Part shown: positions 32,104-44,480 of the stretch, one piece after another
Layout of the letters: every line of letters starts with the position of its first letter
How positions within the stretch are numbered: position 1 is the first letter of the stretch
Assembly (NCBI GenBank): GCA_003996215.1
Contig: QJPP01000452.1
Coordinates: forward strand, 84,431 to 148,430
Length of the DNA: 64,000 bases
Source: Jaltomata sinuosa
Taxonomy: Eukaryota; Streptophyta; Magnoliopsida; Solanales; Solanaceae
Direction: 5' to 3'
The notes under the pieces: generated by a model
What the model saw: the letters and a program-made list of their open reading frames with translations, nothing else
What the model was told of the DNA's origin: nothing
Databases searched by the model: none
Program-made: the position numbers and the translations under genes

Positions 32104-33319
32104 AAAAAGGACTTTCGTCCTCGAAAGTCAAGGTCAAGGGAGTACCTGAAGGCTCAAACAACTGCGGATACTGAGCCCTCATATCTCTCTCGGGCTCCCA
32201 GGTAGCCTCCTCGACTGGACAGTGCCTCCACTGAACCTTAACAACCGGGATCTCTCGAGACCTCAATCTCCTGACATCTCTGGCCAAAATAGCTGCCGGC
32301 TCCTCAACAAAGGCTAAACCCTCACCCAATTGAACTGAATCCCACTGTAACACATGAGACTCATATGGGACATACCGACGCAACATTGTAACATGAAATA
32401 CAGGATGTATAGCTGAAAACATTGGAGGCAAGGCTAGCTGATAGGCAATGCAACCAATCCTCTGAAGAATCTCAAACGGCCTAATGTACCTGGGGCTAAG
32501 CTTGCCCCGCCTACCAAATCTCATCACGCCCTTCATGGGCGATACACGAAGAAACACCAAGTCACCGACACTAAACTCCAAGATACAAAGCCTACGATCA
32601 GCATAACTCTTCTGCCTGCTCTGAGATGCCCAAAGTCTGTCCTGAATCGCTCGGACCCGATCTAAGGAATATCGAAGCAAATCTGTACTCTGTGGCCTAG
32701 AAGCAAAACCATCAAACCAACCTACCGGTGATCTGCAATGCCTGCCATACAAAGCCTCAAAAGGTGCCATGCCAATACTCGAATGGAAACTGTTATTATA
32801 AGCAAACTCTGTCAAGGGAACAAACTGATCCCAGGAACCTCCAAAGTCAAGAACACAGGACCGAAGCATGTCCTCCAGGACCTGAATGGTCCTCTCAGAC
32901 TGGCCATCTGTCTGAGGGTGGAATGCGGTACTAAGATGAACCTCTGTACCCAAATCTCACTGAATAGCCCTCCAAAACTGAGATGTGAAATGAGTGCCGC
33001 GGTCTGAAATGATAGAAGCTGGGACTCCGTGCAATCAAACAATCTCACGAATGTAGATCTGAGCTAGCTTCTCTGCCCTGTAAGAAGTCTGAACCGGTAT
33101 GAAGTGTGCTGACTTAGTCAGCCTATCAGCGATCACCCAAATGGAATCAAACCTATGAGAAGTACGAGGTAAACAAACAATAAAGTCCATAGTAATCCCT
33201 TCCCACTTCCACTCAGGAATGGGAAGTCGCTGCATCAAACCACCAGGTCTCATGTGCTCGAACTGAACCTGCTGACAGTTCAAGCACCGAGATATGAACT
33301 CCGCTATATCTCGCTTCAT
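32102..33319 (-). pseudogene. gypsy integrase with C-terminal chromodomain, broken
   Basis: Parts at 33319-33035 and 32953-32102 follow each other in one frame split by stops. The zinc-finger Cys pair is in CLNCQQVQ. The catalytic DD35E residues are in TMDFIVCLP, in ISDRGTHF between the two parts, and in GQSERTIQVLEDML. The end of the protein has DVRRLRSREIPVVKVQWR and EEATWEPERDMR, a chromodomain that in this clade steers insertion to heterochromatin. TGA at 33035-33037 and 32957-32959 replace expected Arg-type codons. TAG at 33338-33340 lies just upstream. Confidence 0.9.
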
Positions 33320-33505
33320 ACCACTCCACCAGTAAAGCTATCTCAAGTCTCTATACATCTTTGTTGTGCCAGGGTGAATGAAGTATCTAGTACAATGTGC
33401 CTCATGAAGTATCAACTGAATCAAATCACTAATCCTCGGAAAACAAAGGCGACTATCAAACCTCAGAAACCTATCTGAATCTAGAGTAGCCCGACTGGTC
33501 TCACC

Positions 33506-34018
33506 CTAAACAACCCGATCACGAAGGTCACACAACTGCTGATCCTCAAATTGATGGCTCTGAATCTGATCAATCAAAGTAGAACAAACCTCAACACTGG
33601 TGAGAACTCTGCTAGGATCCAACAAGTCAAGCCTAACCAAATGGTTAGCCAAGGACTGGATGTCCAAGGCCAACGGTCGCTCTGAAACTGAGAGAGAAGC
33701 TAGGCTACCCATACTCACTGCCTTCCGACTCAAGGCATCCGCTACCACGTTTGCCTTGCCCGGATGATACAGAATAGTTAAGTCATAGTCCTTCAGTAAC
33801 TTGACCCATATCCTCTGTCTCGAGTTCAACTCTCGCTGACTCGTGATATACTGAAGACTACAGTGATCAGTGAATATCTCATAGTGAACTCCATATAGGT
33901 AATGCCTCCAGATCTTGAGCGCAAAAACTACCGCCGCCAACTCTAAGTCATGAGTGGGGTAGTTGCGCTCGTGAACCTTCAACTGCCTCGATGCATATGC
34001 TATTACTCAACCCTGCTA
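33506..34018 (-). pseudogene. gypsy RNase H domain, broken
   Basis: The domain begins at the end of the RT frame with FSVYCDASGVGLG (first catalytic Asp) and continues with HERNYPTHDLELAAVVFALK (catalytic Glu) and YEIFTDHCSLQYI (Asp), ending NVVADALSRK. TAG at 34016-34018 and TGA at 34007-34009 interrupt it, and a TAG at 33506-33508 closes the frame. It would remove template RNA during reverse transcription. Confidence 0.9.
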
Positions 34019-35104
34019 CATCAACTCACAACCAAGACCAACCCCAGAAGCATCACAATACACAGAGAAGCTCTGACCCACAATCGGCAAAGTCAAAGCT
34101 GGAGCTAAAGTCAATAAGGCCTTAAGCCTCTGGAAGCTATCCTCGCACTGGTCCGACCACTGAAATGGGACATCCTTCCTAGTTAGCATAGTCAAGGGTG
34201 CTGCTATGTAAGAAAATCCCTGAACGAACCATCTGTAGTAACCTGCTAACCCAATAAAGCTGAGGACCTCAGTAGCAGTAGTAGGTCTAGGCCAATCACA
34301 AACCGCAGAAATCTTTCCCGGGTCAACCCTAATCCCATCCTTAGACACCACGTGCCCTAGGAATGCCATTGACTCAAGCCAAAACTTGCACTTTGAGAAC
34401 TTGGCATAAAGCCGATGATCCCTTAAAGTCTGGAGTATAACCCTCAAGTGCTTCTCATGCTCAGCTCTACTACGCGAGTATACCAAGATGTCGTCTATAA
34501 AAAATATCACAAATGAGTCCAAATACGGGCCAAGAACCCTGTGCATCAAGTTCATAAAGGCTGCGGGGGCATTAGTCAACCCAAAAGATATCACCAGGAA
34601 CTCATAATGGCCATAACGTGTCCTGAATGCTGTCCTAGGGATGTCCCCCTCCCTAATCCTCAACTGATGGTAGCCGGACCTCAAATCAATCTTCAAAAAC
34701 ACGACTGAACCCTGAAGCTGGTCAAACAAGTCATCAATCTTCGGCATCAGATACCTATTCTTCACTGTCACCCTATTTAGCTATCGATAATAAATACACA
34801 TGCGCATCGACCCATCCTTTTTCTTCACGAAGAGAACAGGAGCACCGCAAGGTGACACACTCGGTCTAATAAACCCCTTAGCTAACAGATCCTGGAGCTG
34901 CTCCTTCAGATCCCTCAGCTCAGCAGGAGCCATACGGTAAGGAGAAATAGAAATGGGCCTGGTGCCCAGCTCTAGCTTGATAGCGAAATCAATATCTCTC
35001 TGAGGTGGAAGGGCCTGGCAGGTCGGTAGGAAACACATCAAGGAAGTCTCTAACCACAGGAACAGACTCAGGAGAAGTAGGGTCAGCACTAACATCTCGG
35101 ACAT
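34016..35104 (-). pseudogene. gypsy reverse transcriptase, broken
   Basis: The upstream part (35104-34784) has SPYRMAPAELRDLKEQLQDL and PVLFVKKKDGSMRMCIYYR; the main part (34771-34016) has KIDLRSGYHQLRI, TAFRTRYGHYEFLV and the catalytic FIDDILVYS (the YxDD box has Phe first, as is common in gypsy elements). A TAG at 34781-34783 sits in YRQLN where Gln is expected. A frame change upstream of 34990 separates it from protease. Confidence 0.92.
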
Positions 35105-35224
35105 ATGCTAGATAAGATAAACACCCACGGGAAATCAACTTCCTAGCTCGAAGACAAGATATGATCCCATATGGTGCATGGCTAACAGAACCCTGCCATA
35201 CAACCGGGGATACACCGGGCACAA

Positions 35225-35560
35225 CTATGGTAATGGTCTTGGATAACAATCCAAAACCACACGGTGAGGGGATAACCAGTCCATGCCCAGTATCACATTA
35301 AAATCTAGCATATCAAGGATCATCAAATCACCCCAAGTCTCTGAATCACCAATAGATATCATACAAGATCTCACAATCCGATCCACTACTAAAGAATCTC
35401 CTATTGGGGTCGAAACAGAAATAGGAACAGATAATGGCTCACTAGCCAATCCCAAACAAGGCACAAAGTAGGCAGATACATATGAACAAGTGGATCCAGG
35501 TCAAATAAAGCCATAGCAGACTGATGGCACACAGAAATCGTACCTGTAATCACAGCATCT
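35225..35560 (-). pseudogene. gypsy aspartic protease, frameshifted at the active site
   Basis: The frame at 35464-35225 has the C-terminal part (SCMISIGDSETWGDLMILDM, then VILGMDWL). Upstream, ALFD in one frame is followed by PGSTCSYVSAYF in the next, with a base missing between them near 35499-35505. The deletion therefore falls within the FDPGST active-site motif. Further frame changes join it to RT near 35100-35249. It would cleave Gag-Pol. Confidence 0.82.
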
Positions 35561-35754
35561 GAGGCCTCTGCCTCTGGTCTCCTAGGGACCGCGTAAAACT
35601 GACGACGACCTCCACCTGCCCGACCGCCATCCCTACCACCTGCTCTACCATGCAGAGCACCACCTCTACTCTGACGACCACCCCCTCTAGCCGGAGGCTG
35701 AACTGCTCGTAAAGGCTCGGCCAACTGAATTGTACCCTGCTGAGGGGAATCTCT

Positions 35755-35795
35755 AGCAAAATGACCAATCACACCACAAGTAAAACAAGCCCCTG
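35755..35795 (-). pseudogene. gag zinc knuckle with last Cys replaced by Ser
   Basis: Minus-strand text CFTCGVIGHFARDS fits the CX2CX4HX4C knuckle of gypsy nucleocapsids except that the fourth ligand is Ser (TCC). The surrounding low-complexity Gly/Arg/Gln-rich text is the typical link to protease. Confidence 0.75.
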
Positions 35796-36093
35796 ACGGC
35801 CTACTCAGTCAAGATGAACCAGCAGATCCCATATGACCACCACGACCTGATGCCCCAGAAACTGTACCCCTCGAAGACTGGCCGCTATAGCCCTGATGGC
35901 TGCTCTGACCCTGCTCGAACTGGGTACTACCGAAAGTCTGAAGGGAAGCCTGAACCGGCTGGCTGGACTGACCCTGGTGCTGCTGTGGCTGATAACCCCG
36001 ACCCTACTATCCAGAACCTCTACCACCATATCTGGAACCACTGTAGCCACCCTGATGTCGAGGCCTCTTATCTCTGGACCCCACATCATGTTG

Positions 36094-37032
36094 CTATAAG
36101 TCCTCCACAGTGCGGGCATAGTCTACGATAGCCTGTAATGACCGACCATCGACAATCAATATCTCAGCTGGCTGCCTGATCTCTGGCCTCAAACCCCATA
36201 CAAATCTGCGAATCCTATCTACCTCGGTAGGAATGATCATAGCTCCAAATGGTGCTAGCTGATGAAAATGGGTCTCATACTCCGAGACAGTCGTAGACTC
36301 CTGCATAAGGTGAGTAAACTTCTCCCTGCGATGCTCACGATCACTCTGAGGTAGGAACTTGGCCATAAAGGCCTCATAAAACTCAGACCAGGTCAAAGGA
36401 GGTGACGATGGTGGTCTACAAGCAACATGGGCCTTCCACCATAACTTCGCTGGGCCCTGCAGCTGATAGGTAGTATAACCAACCCCGTGAGTCTCTAACA
36501 AACCCAAATGATACAACATATCCTCACAGTTAGTAATAAAGTCATATGGATCATGTACCAAAGTACCAGCAAACCTCGGAGGTGCTAACCTCAAAAACCT
36601 ACCCAACGCCTTCTGCTCTGACTCTGTCATAGCTGGGCGAGGAGCAAGAGGCTGTGCAACTGATGGAACCGGAATGACCTCCACACGGGGAGCCGCAGTA
36701 GCAGGCTGCACTCTTGAACTCTGTGCACCCAGGGCTGCCCCCTGAGCAGATGTCTGTGCTACCTCAGAAGGCCGCTCTCAAATCATACCCAAAAGCTGTA
36801 ATAGTAATCCCCGAATATCTGGAGACTGAGCTGCGACTAGAGCTGGCACAGAAATGGATGCTGGTGTTACTGGAGCTGGTGGTACCTGGGCTTCCCCCTG
36901 ATCCATATGCTGCTCAGGCTCTATCTCAACTCTAGAAACTCTAGCAGGTGCCACTGCTCGAGGGCGTCCTCGAGCCTTAGCTGGAATGGGGGGCTCATCT
37001 CCGCCTGATGCCGATGATCTATTATGAACCAT
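36094..37032 (-). pseudogene. gypsy Gag (retrotransposon gag domain), broken
   Basis: The start is best placed at 37032 (MVHNRSSASGGDE), 213 bases after the LTR, as the extra eight codons upstream are unlike Gag. A TGA at 36778-36780 stands between LLQLLGM and the rest (36777-36097), which contains PPRFAGTLVHDPYDFI, LQGPAKLWWKAH, FYEAFMAKFLP and LAPFGAMIIPTEVDRIRRFV, the capsid-type retrotransposon gag domain. TAG at 36094-36096 and two adjacent TAG codons at 36004-36009 follow in the same frame. Gag would build the particle. Confidence 0.88.
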
Positions 37033-37230
37033 CTGCTTAAGAATGAAGTAGAGCAAATGAGATTTTCAGAAACTTCAAGGGTCCTACGCATGACACAGAA
37101 GCAATGAAAGAGTCAAGTTTCCTAAAATGTCACTGTAGCCTCCCGAAGATTGAGTACGAATGTCTCCGCCCCAATCCGCAGGACTCTACTAGACATTGGC
37201 TCATATACCGATGACACTGGTGAACCTAGA

Positions 37231-37242
37231 GCTCTGATACCA
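37231..37242 (-). promoter_or_regulatory. primer binding site for initiator Met tRNA
   Basis: The minus strand reads TGGTATCAGAGC starting three bases inside the 5' LTR boundary (37246). This is the classic complement to the 3' end of plant initiator methionine tRNA used to prime minus-strand DNA synthesis in many gypsy and copia elements. Confidence 0.92.
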
Positions 37243-37245
37243 AGC

Positions 37246-40200
37246 TGTCACGACCAGATTTATCGGTCATGATGGCACCTACAACTCCCCAGTAGGCGAA
37301 CCAATTCCCTGTAGCCCAGGACAGTTGGTAATGGGCTACTATCTATCAAATAAGCGGGAGAATAGTTTAATAAGCAAAAGTAAGGGAACAAGATGAAGAT
37401 AATAGATAACAGGAATATATATATAGATATGCGGAAACTAAACCAAACTCCAAGACCTGGTATCATAGTATAGAGCCAGAACTACATATAAGGGATACAA
37501 ACGATCCAAAACAATGTATACAGATGTCTCCGAATGGTAATAGAGTACATAAAGCAAAAGATAAACTAAAGCTAAGCTCCGATCGCCAAGAGCTCACCCT
37601 CAGTCTGAAGTAGTCCCCAACAGATCTCCAAGCACGAATCACAGCGATATAACGGTGATGGCCCATGCTAGGATCTGCACCAAAAGATGCAGGGGGTAGG
37701 GTGAGAACCAAATGCGAAGCATAATGTACCCAATAGGTATCATAGGCCGACTGGGCACATATAAGATAAAAGCATAGTAACAGACATAATAGAAACAAGT
37801 AGTCACAGAAATCAACGAAAGGTACACAAGAACTAGCCTAGAGGGAAATCAACAGAACCACATGTGAGGCCAGCAAGCAGAATATATAGACCATAGGCAC
37901 AGGTAAAAGTAAGAAATAACGCACCTGGGGTCCTTGCAATAACAATGTATACATTATAAGTTTATGAAATGGATGGTATACCGGTAACCTAAAGTGTAAG
38001 AAGAAGAGAGAAAGAGTAATGATAGGCATGCTCAGAGACATGAATCAAACTCAACTAATCATATCAATCTCAAATACAGAAACTGACAGCCTAGTAGTAA
38101 CCAATTTCATACTTAATCGTAACAGGGAACAATTCTGTAAGTAAATAGCAAGAGTCTACCTACAGTCCCCCGGCCGCCCATACAACCGAGGAACACAAAC
38201 AAGTGAAAACAAACCCTCCGGTATCCCATACTACCAGAGCGTACAATCAACAAACAACAAACAAGGGTGGAGCCTCAAGCAATGATTGATATGATGCATG
38301 AAGATCTCAAGTGAAATGGTATCTCTGTATGTACCTCCTCCGGTGCCGATCCGGCCAAGCAGGTAGGTTCCATAGAAGGACACTGCCCGTATACCTCTAC
38401 TCCGCCGTATACCCTTCCTCCAGCACACGCATCCCAAAGCCCCAGGCCTGGATGGAAGGGTCCATGGAGGTTCCCTACCCCATACTAAAACTCAATATCA
38501 AAATATGTCATCCGGAAGCAAGTCCAGGTTCAAGATAGAGACCTAGTCTCGAATATGCATGCCCAGACCCTGTCAAGGACTAAAGTAATGGGAAAATATC
38601 TCAAAAACCCCTCCAAGGGTGCCTGGGCATAACCGGGTCTAAACAGTAGAAAGTCATCTCAGGTGCTCGGTCCGACCGAGGCTAAAATTATCTCAAGTAG
38701 CAAGAAAACACAACTAGCACCCCGGCCCTGCCGAGTCTAGCGTTAATCATAAAACTGGTGATATAAGTCATAATTTTACCTTCTTTTACCCAAGAACATT
38801 CACAAGTTAAATCAAACCATTTCCAATTCGTTTCCATAAAAAATGGGCCCCCGCGACCATGCAAAGTTTAGAAAATAGTGCCAGTAGGACCGAAGCCAAA
38901 ACCTTAGTAAAACATGGATAAAACCTCTCTATATGCATGGAAATGATACGATCAAACACAAAAGCTGCCCAGCAGCTTACAATCAACCTATCGACCCTGC
39001 ACAGGCCTATAGCTACTCAGCAAGCATAACCAGCCTAGAAGGATAATTCTATGCCCGGGACTCGCAGACATTCTCAATAACCCACCTTCTATGTTCCAGA
39101 GTCAACAAGGCCTCACAGGACCACAAGTTAAATAAAATATATCGGCAAGTACTACAAGCAACGGAGGAACAAAAGTAGGCGGACATGAATAAAGCGGTCA
39201 AAGTCTGTGGTACCAACCTAATAATCCAACCCAAGGATGCCAGCTAGTACACTTTTATCCGATATATGCTAAGTCTAGGGATTTTAAACCATAACCTACC
39301 TGTCGTCCAATGACAAGCTGCTTTAGAACAATGATGTCCAAGCCCGAACCACTCCAAAAATCTCCAAAATGAAATCAAACTAGAAGTCGTACTTGACGTA
39401 GATAATTGATTGCTTTCGGTGATCGACTAAGTCCTCAAAATAATCTTTTTCACTACTTGTTTTTCATACCGTGCACGAGAATATGGGCAGCATATAAAAC
39501 TAACTTTGTAGGATATGTAAGTTGAACATAAAAATGGAAAATAAGATGAAAAATGGTCTTAAATATAAAGATAAAGCAATACTACTAATTCTATAATTTT
39601 AAAGGGAAAATATATTCAGTGGTTGTACCCAAATCATCAGAATGATTCAAGCTAAAGGATACGTGGTGTATTTATTACACCTCATAATTCACTTGCTTCC
39701 ACCACTCTCCACGTGGGAGCCTTGGTGTCAATCCCACAAGGTAATTTTTATCTAGTTATGTATATATTGGGGTATTGCACAAATTTGTGATAAAATACAT
39801 ATAACTTTCTGTATATATTATAATTACTAGAAAATTATTTCCAATAAAACCTACTACATTATAATAATAATAATTTTCAACATAAATAAATTTACTATTT
39901 CTGTTAAAATATTACAATGTATAAGAATCGTATAAAATAAACACATACACAATTATGTCATAACAAAAGTATTTTTCATACACATTTAAAATACTTTAAA
40001 AAAGCAATAAAAATATAACTTTTTACCATATTCAACTTTAAAATAACATATTTTCAAATACGCGCGATGTTAATAAAATTCTTAACTTTAGGCTCGCAAG
40101 CCTTTGATACGGAATGAAGGTTAAGGTCGTACGATCGCAATTCACCATCACACAAATTTGATACTCAGCTTCTAAGATAGAGAATTGATCATAACGACTA

Positions 40201-40324
40201 ATCGAACGGCCAGGGCACCGAATCCCCAGTCCCAGCAAGCCATAAATGACTTGGGGCCACTACAGGAAAGCTCTAACAGTACAAGAAAAATGTATACGTG
40301 GAAATGACCGGAAGGGTCATTACA
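37246..40324 (-). repeat. complete LTR of the Tekay-type element
   Basis: On the plus strand it runs from TGTCACGACC to GTCATTACA, 3079 bp, so on the element strand it starts TGTAATGACC and ends GGTCGTGACA. It is flanked by element interior on both sides (primer binding site side at lower coordinates, polypurine side at higher coordinates), which shows it is the shared middle LTR of a chain. Confidence 0.9.
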
Positions 40325-41079
40325 TCATCCACTACTAAAAAGGACTTTCGTCCTCGAAAGTCAAGGTCATGGGAGTACCTGAATGCTCAAACAGCTGCAG
40401 ATACTGAGCCCTCATATCTCTCTCGGGCTCCCAGGTAGCCTCCTCGACTGGACGGTGCCTCCACTGAACCTTAACAACCGGTATCTCTCGAGACCTCAAT
40501 CTCCTGACATCTCTGGCCAAATTAGCTGTCGGCTCCTCAAAAAAGGCTAAACCCTCACCCAACTGAAACGAATCCCACTGTAACACGTGAGACTCATCTG
40601 GGACATACCGACGCAACATTGAAACATGAAATACAGGATGTATAGCTGATAACATCATAGGCAAGGCTAGCTGATAGGCAACGCTACCAACCCTCTGAAG
40701 AATATCAAATGGCCCAATGTACCTGGGGCTAAGCTTGCCACGCCTACCAAATTTCATCACGCCCTTCATGGGCGATACACAAAGAAACACCAAGTCACCG
40801 ACACTAAACTCCAAGGCACGAAGCCTACGATCAGCATAACTCTTCTGCCTGCTCTGAGCTGCCCGAAGTCTGTCCTAAATCGCTCGGACCCGATCTAAGG
40901 AATCTTGAAGCAAATCTGTATTCTGTGGCCTAGAAGCAAAACCATCAAACCAACCTACCGGTGATCTGCAATGCCTGCCATACAAAGTCACAAAAGGTGC
41001 CATGCCAATACTCGAATGGAAACTGTTATTATAAGCAAACTCTGCCAAGGGAACAAACTGATCCCAGGAACCTCCAAAG
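40325..41079 (-). pseudogene. integrase/chromodomain fragment of a second element in the chain
   Basis: Frames 41078-40875 and 40814-40335 repeat the integrase C-terminus (SWDQFVPLAEFAYNNSFH, then KVQWRHRPVEEATWEPERD). A TAG at 40875-40877 separates them. Numerous differences from 32092-32845 show it is a separate element copy. It ends abruptly at CCTCCAAAG (41079), joined to unit C intron 2. Confidence 0.88.
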
Positions 41080-41544
41080 TTGTCAAATGGCTGCATATAA
41101 ACAAATAAGATAGCTTCTGAAAGGGTTGAAATTCTTTTGCAAATATTAGTGGGGTTTTTTGTTTTTGGTTAACGTTTTGAGCACCCATGGAAGTCCGATG
41201 ATTAGTGATGAGTTGGTGCCTTTTTAAGCAAATCATATTTTTGCCTAGATCTCTCTATTTTATGTCATTTTCTTGTATATGAAGCTTTCTCCGACAAAGC
41301 AATCAAATTTACGTTATCATTTGAAGAAAAAGATTGCTGATGTCGCTGCCTGCCTGTGTTGCTACTTATGGTTGGTGAACTTCAAACTAAAAGACAATGA
41401 GAGGATCTTCTACAAGAGATTGTATTTGCTGCTTTGCCTACTTTTGATTTTTTGACAAGCTATTTGAAGCTTGGTCATCGTGTACATTAGGATTTAGTCT
41501 GTTCTTATTCTGTTGTATGACCATTATGATGTATTTGTAGGCAG

Positions 41545-41741
41545 ATAGTTAAAGATGACAAGGCACTTATCTACGAGGACTGGAAAGAGTGTATTGAACC
41601 TATCTTAACTTCAGTTTCTTTACAGCTTAAAAAAGAACATTTTGGTGTGAAGGAGTATCTTGCTGCAAAAGGTCTAATTGCCTCACGGTCTTTTGAAATA
41701 GATGATTACTATGGATTCGAAATAGTTCCCATGGCGGATCT
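41545..41741 (+). pseudogene. SET-domain gene exon 3 duplicate (unit C)
   Basis: It is 197 nt with intact splice signals. Differences include AAG for GCA (Ala to Lys) in the LKAEHFG region, GLIASRS for SLIASRS, and YGFEIV for YGCGMV. It is open but followed by a frameshifted exon 4 and not preceded by exons 1-2. Confidence 0.85.
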
Positions 41742-44358
41742 GTAAGTATACCTTTTGGCGGAATCTCTGTATCATTTCTCATTACTTCTCTCCCTTACTT
41801 ACTGAACTTCCTGTATTGGTTTGAGGCGTTGCACTATTTCCTATGTAATGGTAGTTGCTGACTCATTTTACCTCTGCTGTGAGGTGTTCATATGCTCCTT
41901 GTTAGTCATGATTTTATACATCATAAATTTTATCGGTGTTGTTTCATGGTAATTGTGAAATCTATGCCTTGTGTATGCATGTGAGCAGTGGCTTGTTTTT
42001 AATTTTTTAGTAGCCTAAATTACCTTGCTCGAAAAGTCAAAATCTATTCGTCTTTCCCCTTAATTAAGTCCTCCTCGTGTATCCTTTTTATTTTCCTAGC
42101 TTTCTCTACGGCCATACTTAAGAAACCTATCACAAAAATGCCCCAAAGTAGCATCAGAGATCATGCAAATGGAGTTAAGTTTTCTGCCCGTGATTGACAT
42201 ATGGACCGTATGAGGTTTTCACAGTCCTTATACGGCGCAATGGGTGTAAGTCCGGATACAATTGGGCTGTCCGTATGTGAATTCCTTGGTCGTATATGGC
42301 ACAGTGGATGCGTGTTCGGGCCTGGCAGTGTTCAACTTCCGTTTGCTCCCTAGTATGGTTTCCTGGTACAGACTATATGTGACTTTCATTGAGCCTTACT
42401 TGGCTCCATTTCGGCCGTGGATCGACTTACGACCACATATCCTCTATGTACCGGTTGTATGTTGATTTAACAATCCATAATTGTCTCTTTATCCATCCTT
42501 CCCTCTGCTCCAAGTATCTTTTAAGTGGAGACTTTGTACTTCCATTTTGGCATGTTGTTGGCCTTCATTCTAAGCCTCCAAAGTCGCGACTTGATGACAA
42601 GTCCTTGAACTCCTTAGCTCGGCTTTGTGTGCAAGTTCTTGATGCAACTTGGGATGCTGAAAAGATGATAAAATCAGGTTACTTGAACAAAAATAAGAAA
42701 ATAATGCGGAAATACAAACACAAAGATTATAGACATGAAATTTAAGATATGCAAAATTTGAGAATAAAATCTCCAAACTCCGAAATTAAGTGCTAAGAAC
42801 CCTAATTGAGCTTAGTAATCAAAATTAGTGGATTAAAACTAATTGCCTCGTCTTCTGTGTACCCAAGTTTCGTCAGTCTCACTTGCTGGAAATATCGAGA
42901 CTAGATTAATAGAGCACACAACATGTAGAATTAATTCAAGAACAACACAATATGGAGGTACTTATGGCAAAACGGGCCAATTTGGTCTTTCTAGATAACA
43001 AAGTGATCTAGACTCCCTATATCGAAGAAATTAGAGATTATAATTAGTATAGATCTGATCACCTTCTTTAATTTTCTTTAATAATAGAAAACAAAGATAT
43101 TAAGTTATAAATTAATCTTACCTCTTAAAATAATTGTTCTTTTAAGGTTGTATGAAAATCCCAAGTAACTAATACACAAAGGTGTTAAAAAAAACACTCT
43201 CGGTAATAATGATAATAATGTGTTAGTTTTGAAAAGGAACAAAATGCACCCCTATATATATACTAGATACATGAGCGCATGCCAACACCGGTGCAATTTA
43301 TATGTTACTCTCTTTGTCCCAATTTATGTGACATAAATAAAATTTGGAGTCAACCAAATTTTTTTATAAGTTTTTTTAAATATTTTAAGTTGTTAATTGT
43401 TGTGATTTATAGTAATTTTCACATAATACATGTTACTCCTTCTGTCTCAGTTTATATGGCACAAATGAAATTTTGAGAGTCAACCAATTTTTTTTAATAA
43501 ATTTTTCAGATATTTTAAGTCGTTAATTATTATGATTTATAATTTTTTTTATTTAATTTCCAAATATATAACAAACTTGAAAAAAAGTTTAACAAATAAA
43601 CTAAAACAAAGCGATTTCCAATCACCTCTCATAGAAATCAACAAGTTTTTCATATATAAAAGGTTGACAGACAAAGAAATGGAGCAGAAACATTCTTGAA
43701 CCATAGAAAGCAATAACAAGTGACAGAAGATAAACATATGGTGTAAAACTTTTCTATGATGAATGATACTTCTCAAAATGAAAAGTTCAAGTTGGAGGGA
43801 AGTAAGTAGTACATACAAGTAACTGAAAGCTTGAAATGAAAAGATGGACTAAAGCATCTAAAAAGGAAAAGTAATGGGGCCCGCATCATAGGCAATTGAG
43901 TAACTTTCCGGCAGAGGCAAAGGTAAAAAGTCACATATTAGTTTGGTTTTTATGTCCAATAATGAGAAAGTACAATTATAAAACAGTCAAGTACAATATT
44001 GTTTAAGCATAACAATGCTAAAATACCGAAATTACCCCTGGCTAGGAAGCTGGCATGTCATCCAAGAGCTGTCCGTTCTTGGCCACTTCTATATAGTAGT
44101 AATATATACTCCCTCTATTTTAATTTGTTTGACCTACTTTCCTTTTTAGTTTGTTTAAAAAAGAATGACCCTTTCCCTTTTCAACAACTCTTTAGTTTCA
44201 ACTTTCCACATGACATGTTTAAGACCACAAGATTAAAGGGTATTTTGGTACATTTGACATATCTTTAATTTAAGACCACAAGATTCAAAAGTTACTTTAT
44301 TTTTTTAAACTTCGTGTCAAGTTAAAACAGGTCAATCAATTTGAAACAGAGGGAGTAA

Positions 44359-44394
<36 letters not shown>

Positions 44395-44480
44395 CTAACT
44401 AAGAAATTTTAAACTAGAAAAACATGTAAAAATAATACCAAATATTCTTCCCTAACAACATAAGGAAAAGTGCCAAACTT

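Larger units (their letters stand above)
30071..41079 (-). mobile_element. Ty3/gypsy Tekay/Del-type chromovirus chain: LTR-internal-LTR-internal, truncated both ends
   Basis: On the minus strand: partial internal region (41079-40325), complete LTR (40324-37246), internal region with gag-pol (37245-32092), and partial LTR (32091-30071). A primer binding site follows the complete LTR, and a chromodomain ends the integrase, which with the 3-kb LTRs points to the Tekay/Del clade. A chain with a shared middle LTR suggests unequal LTR recombination between elements. Both outer ends were lost where the chain was joined to units B and C. Confidence 0.88.

Noticed and set aside
35401..36119. Alternative-frame proteins over the gag-protease linker
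   Set aside because: Low-complexity Gly/Arg/Gln coding creates overlapping open frames; the frame with knuckle and protease motifs is the real one.
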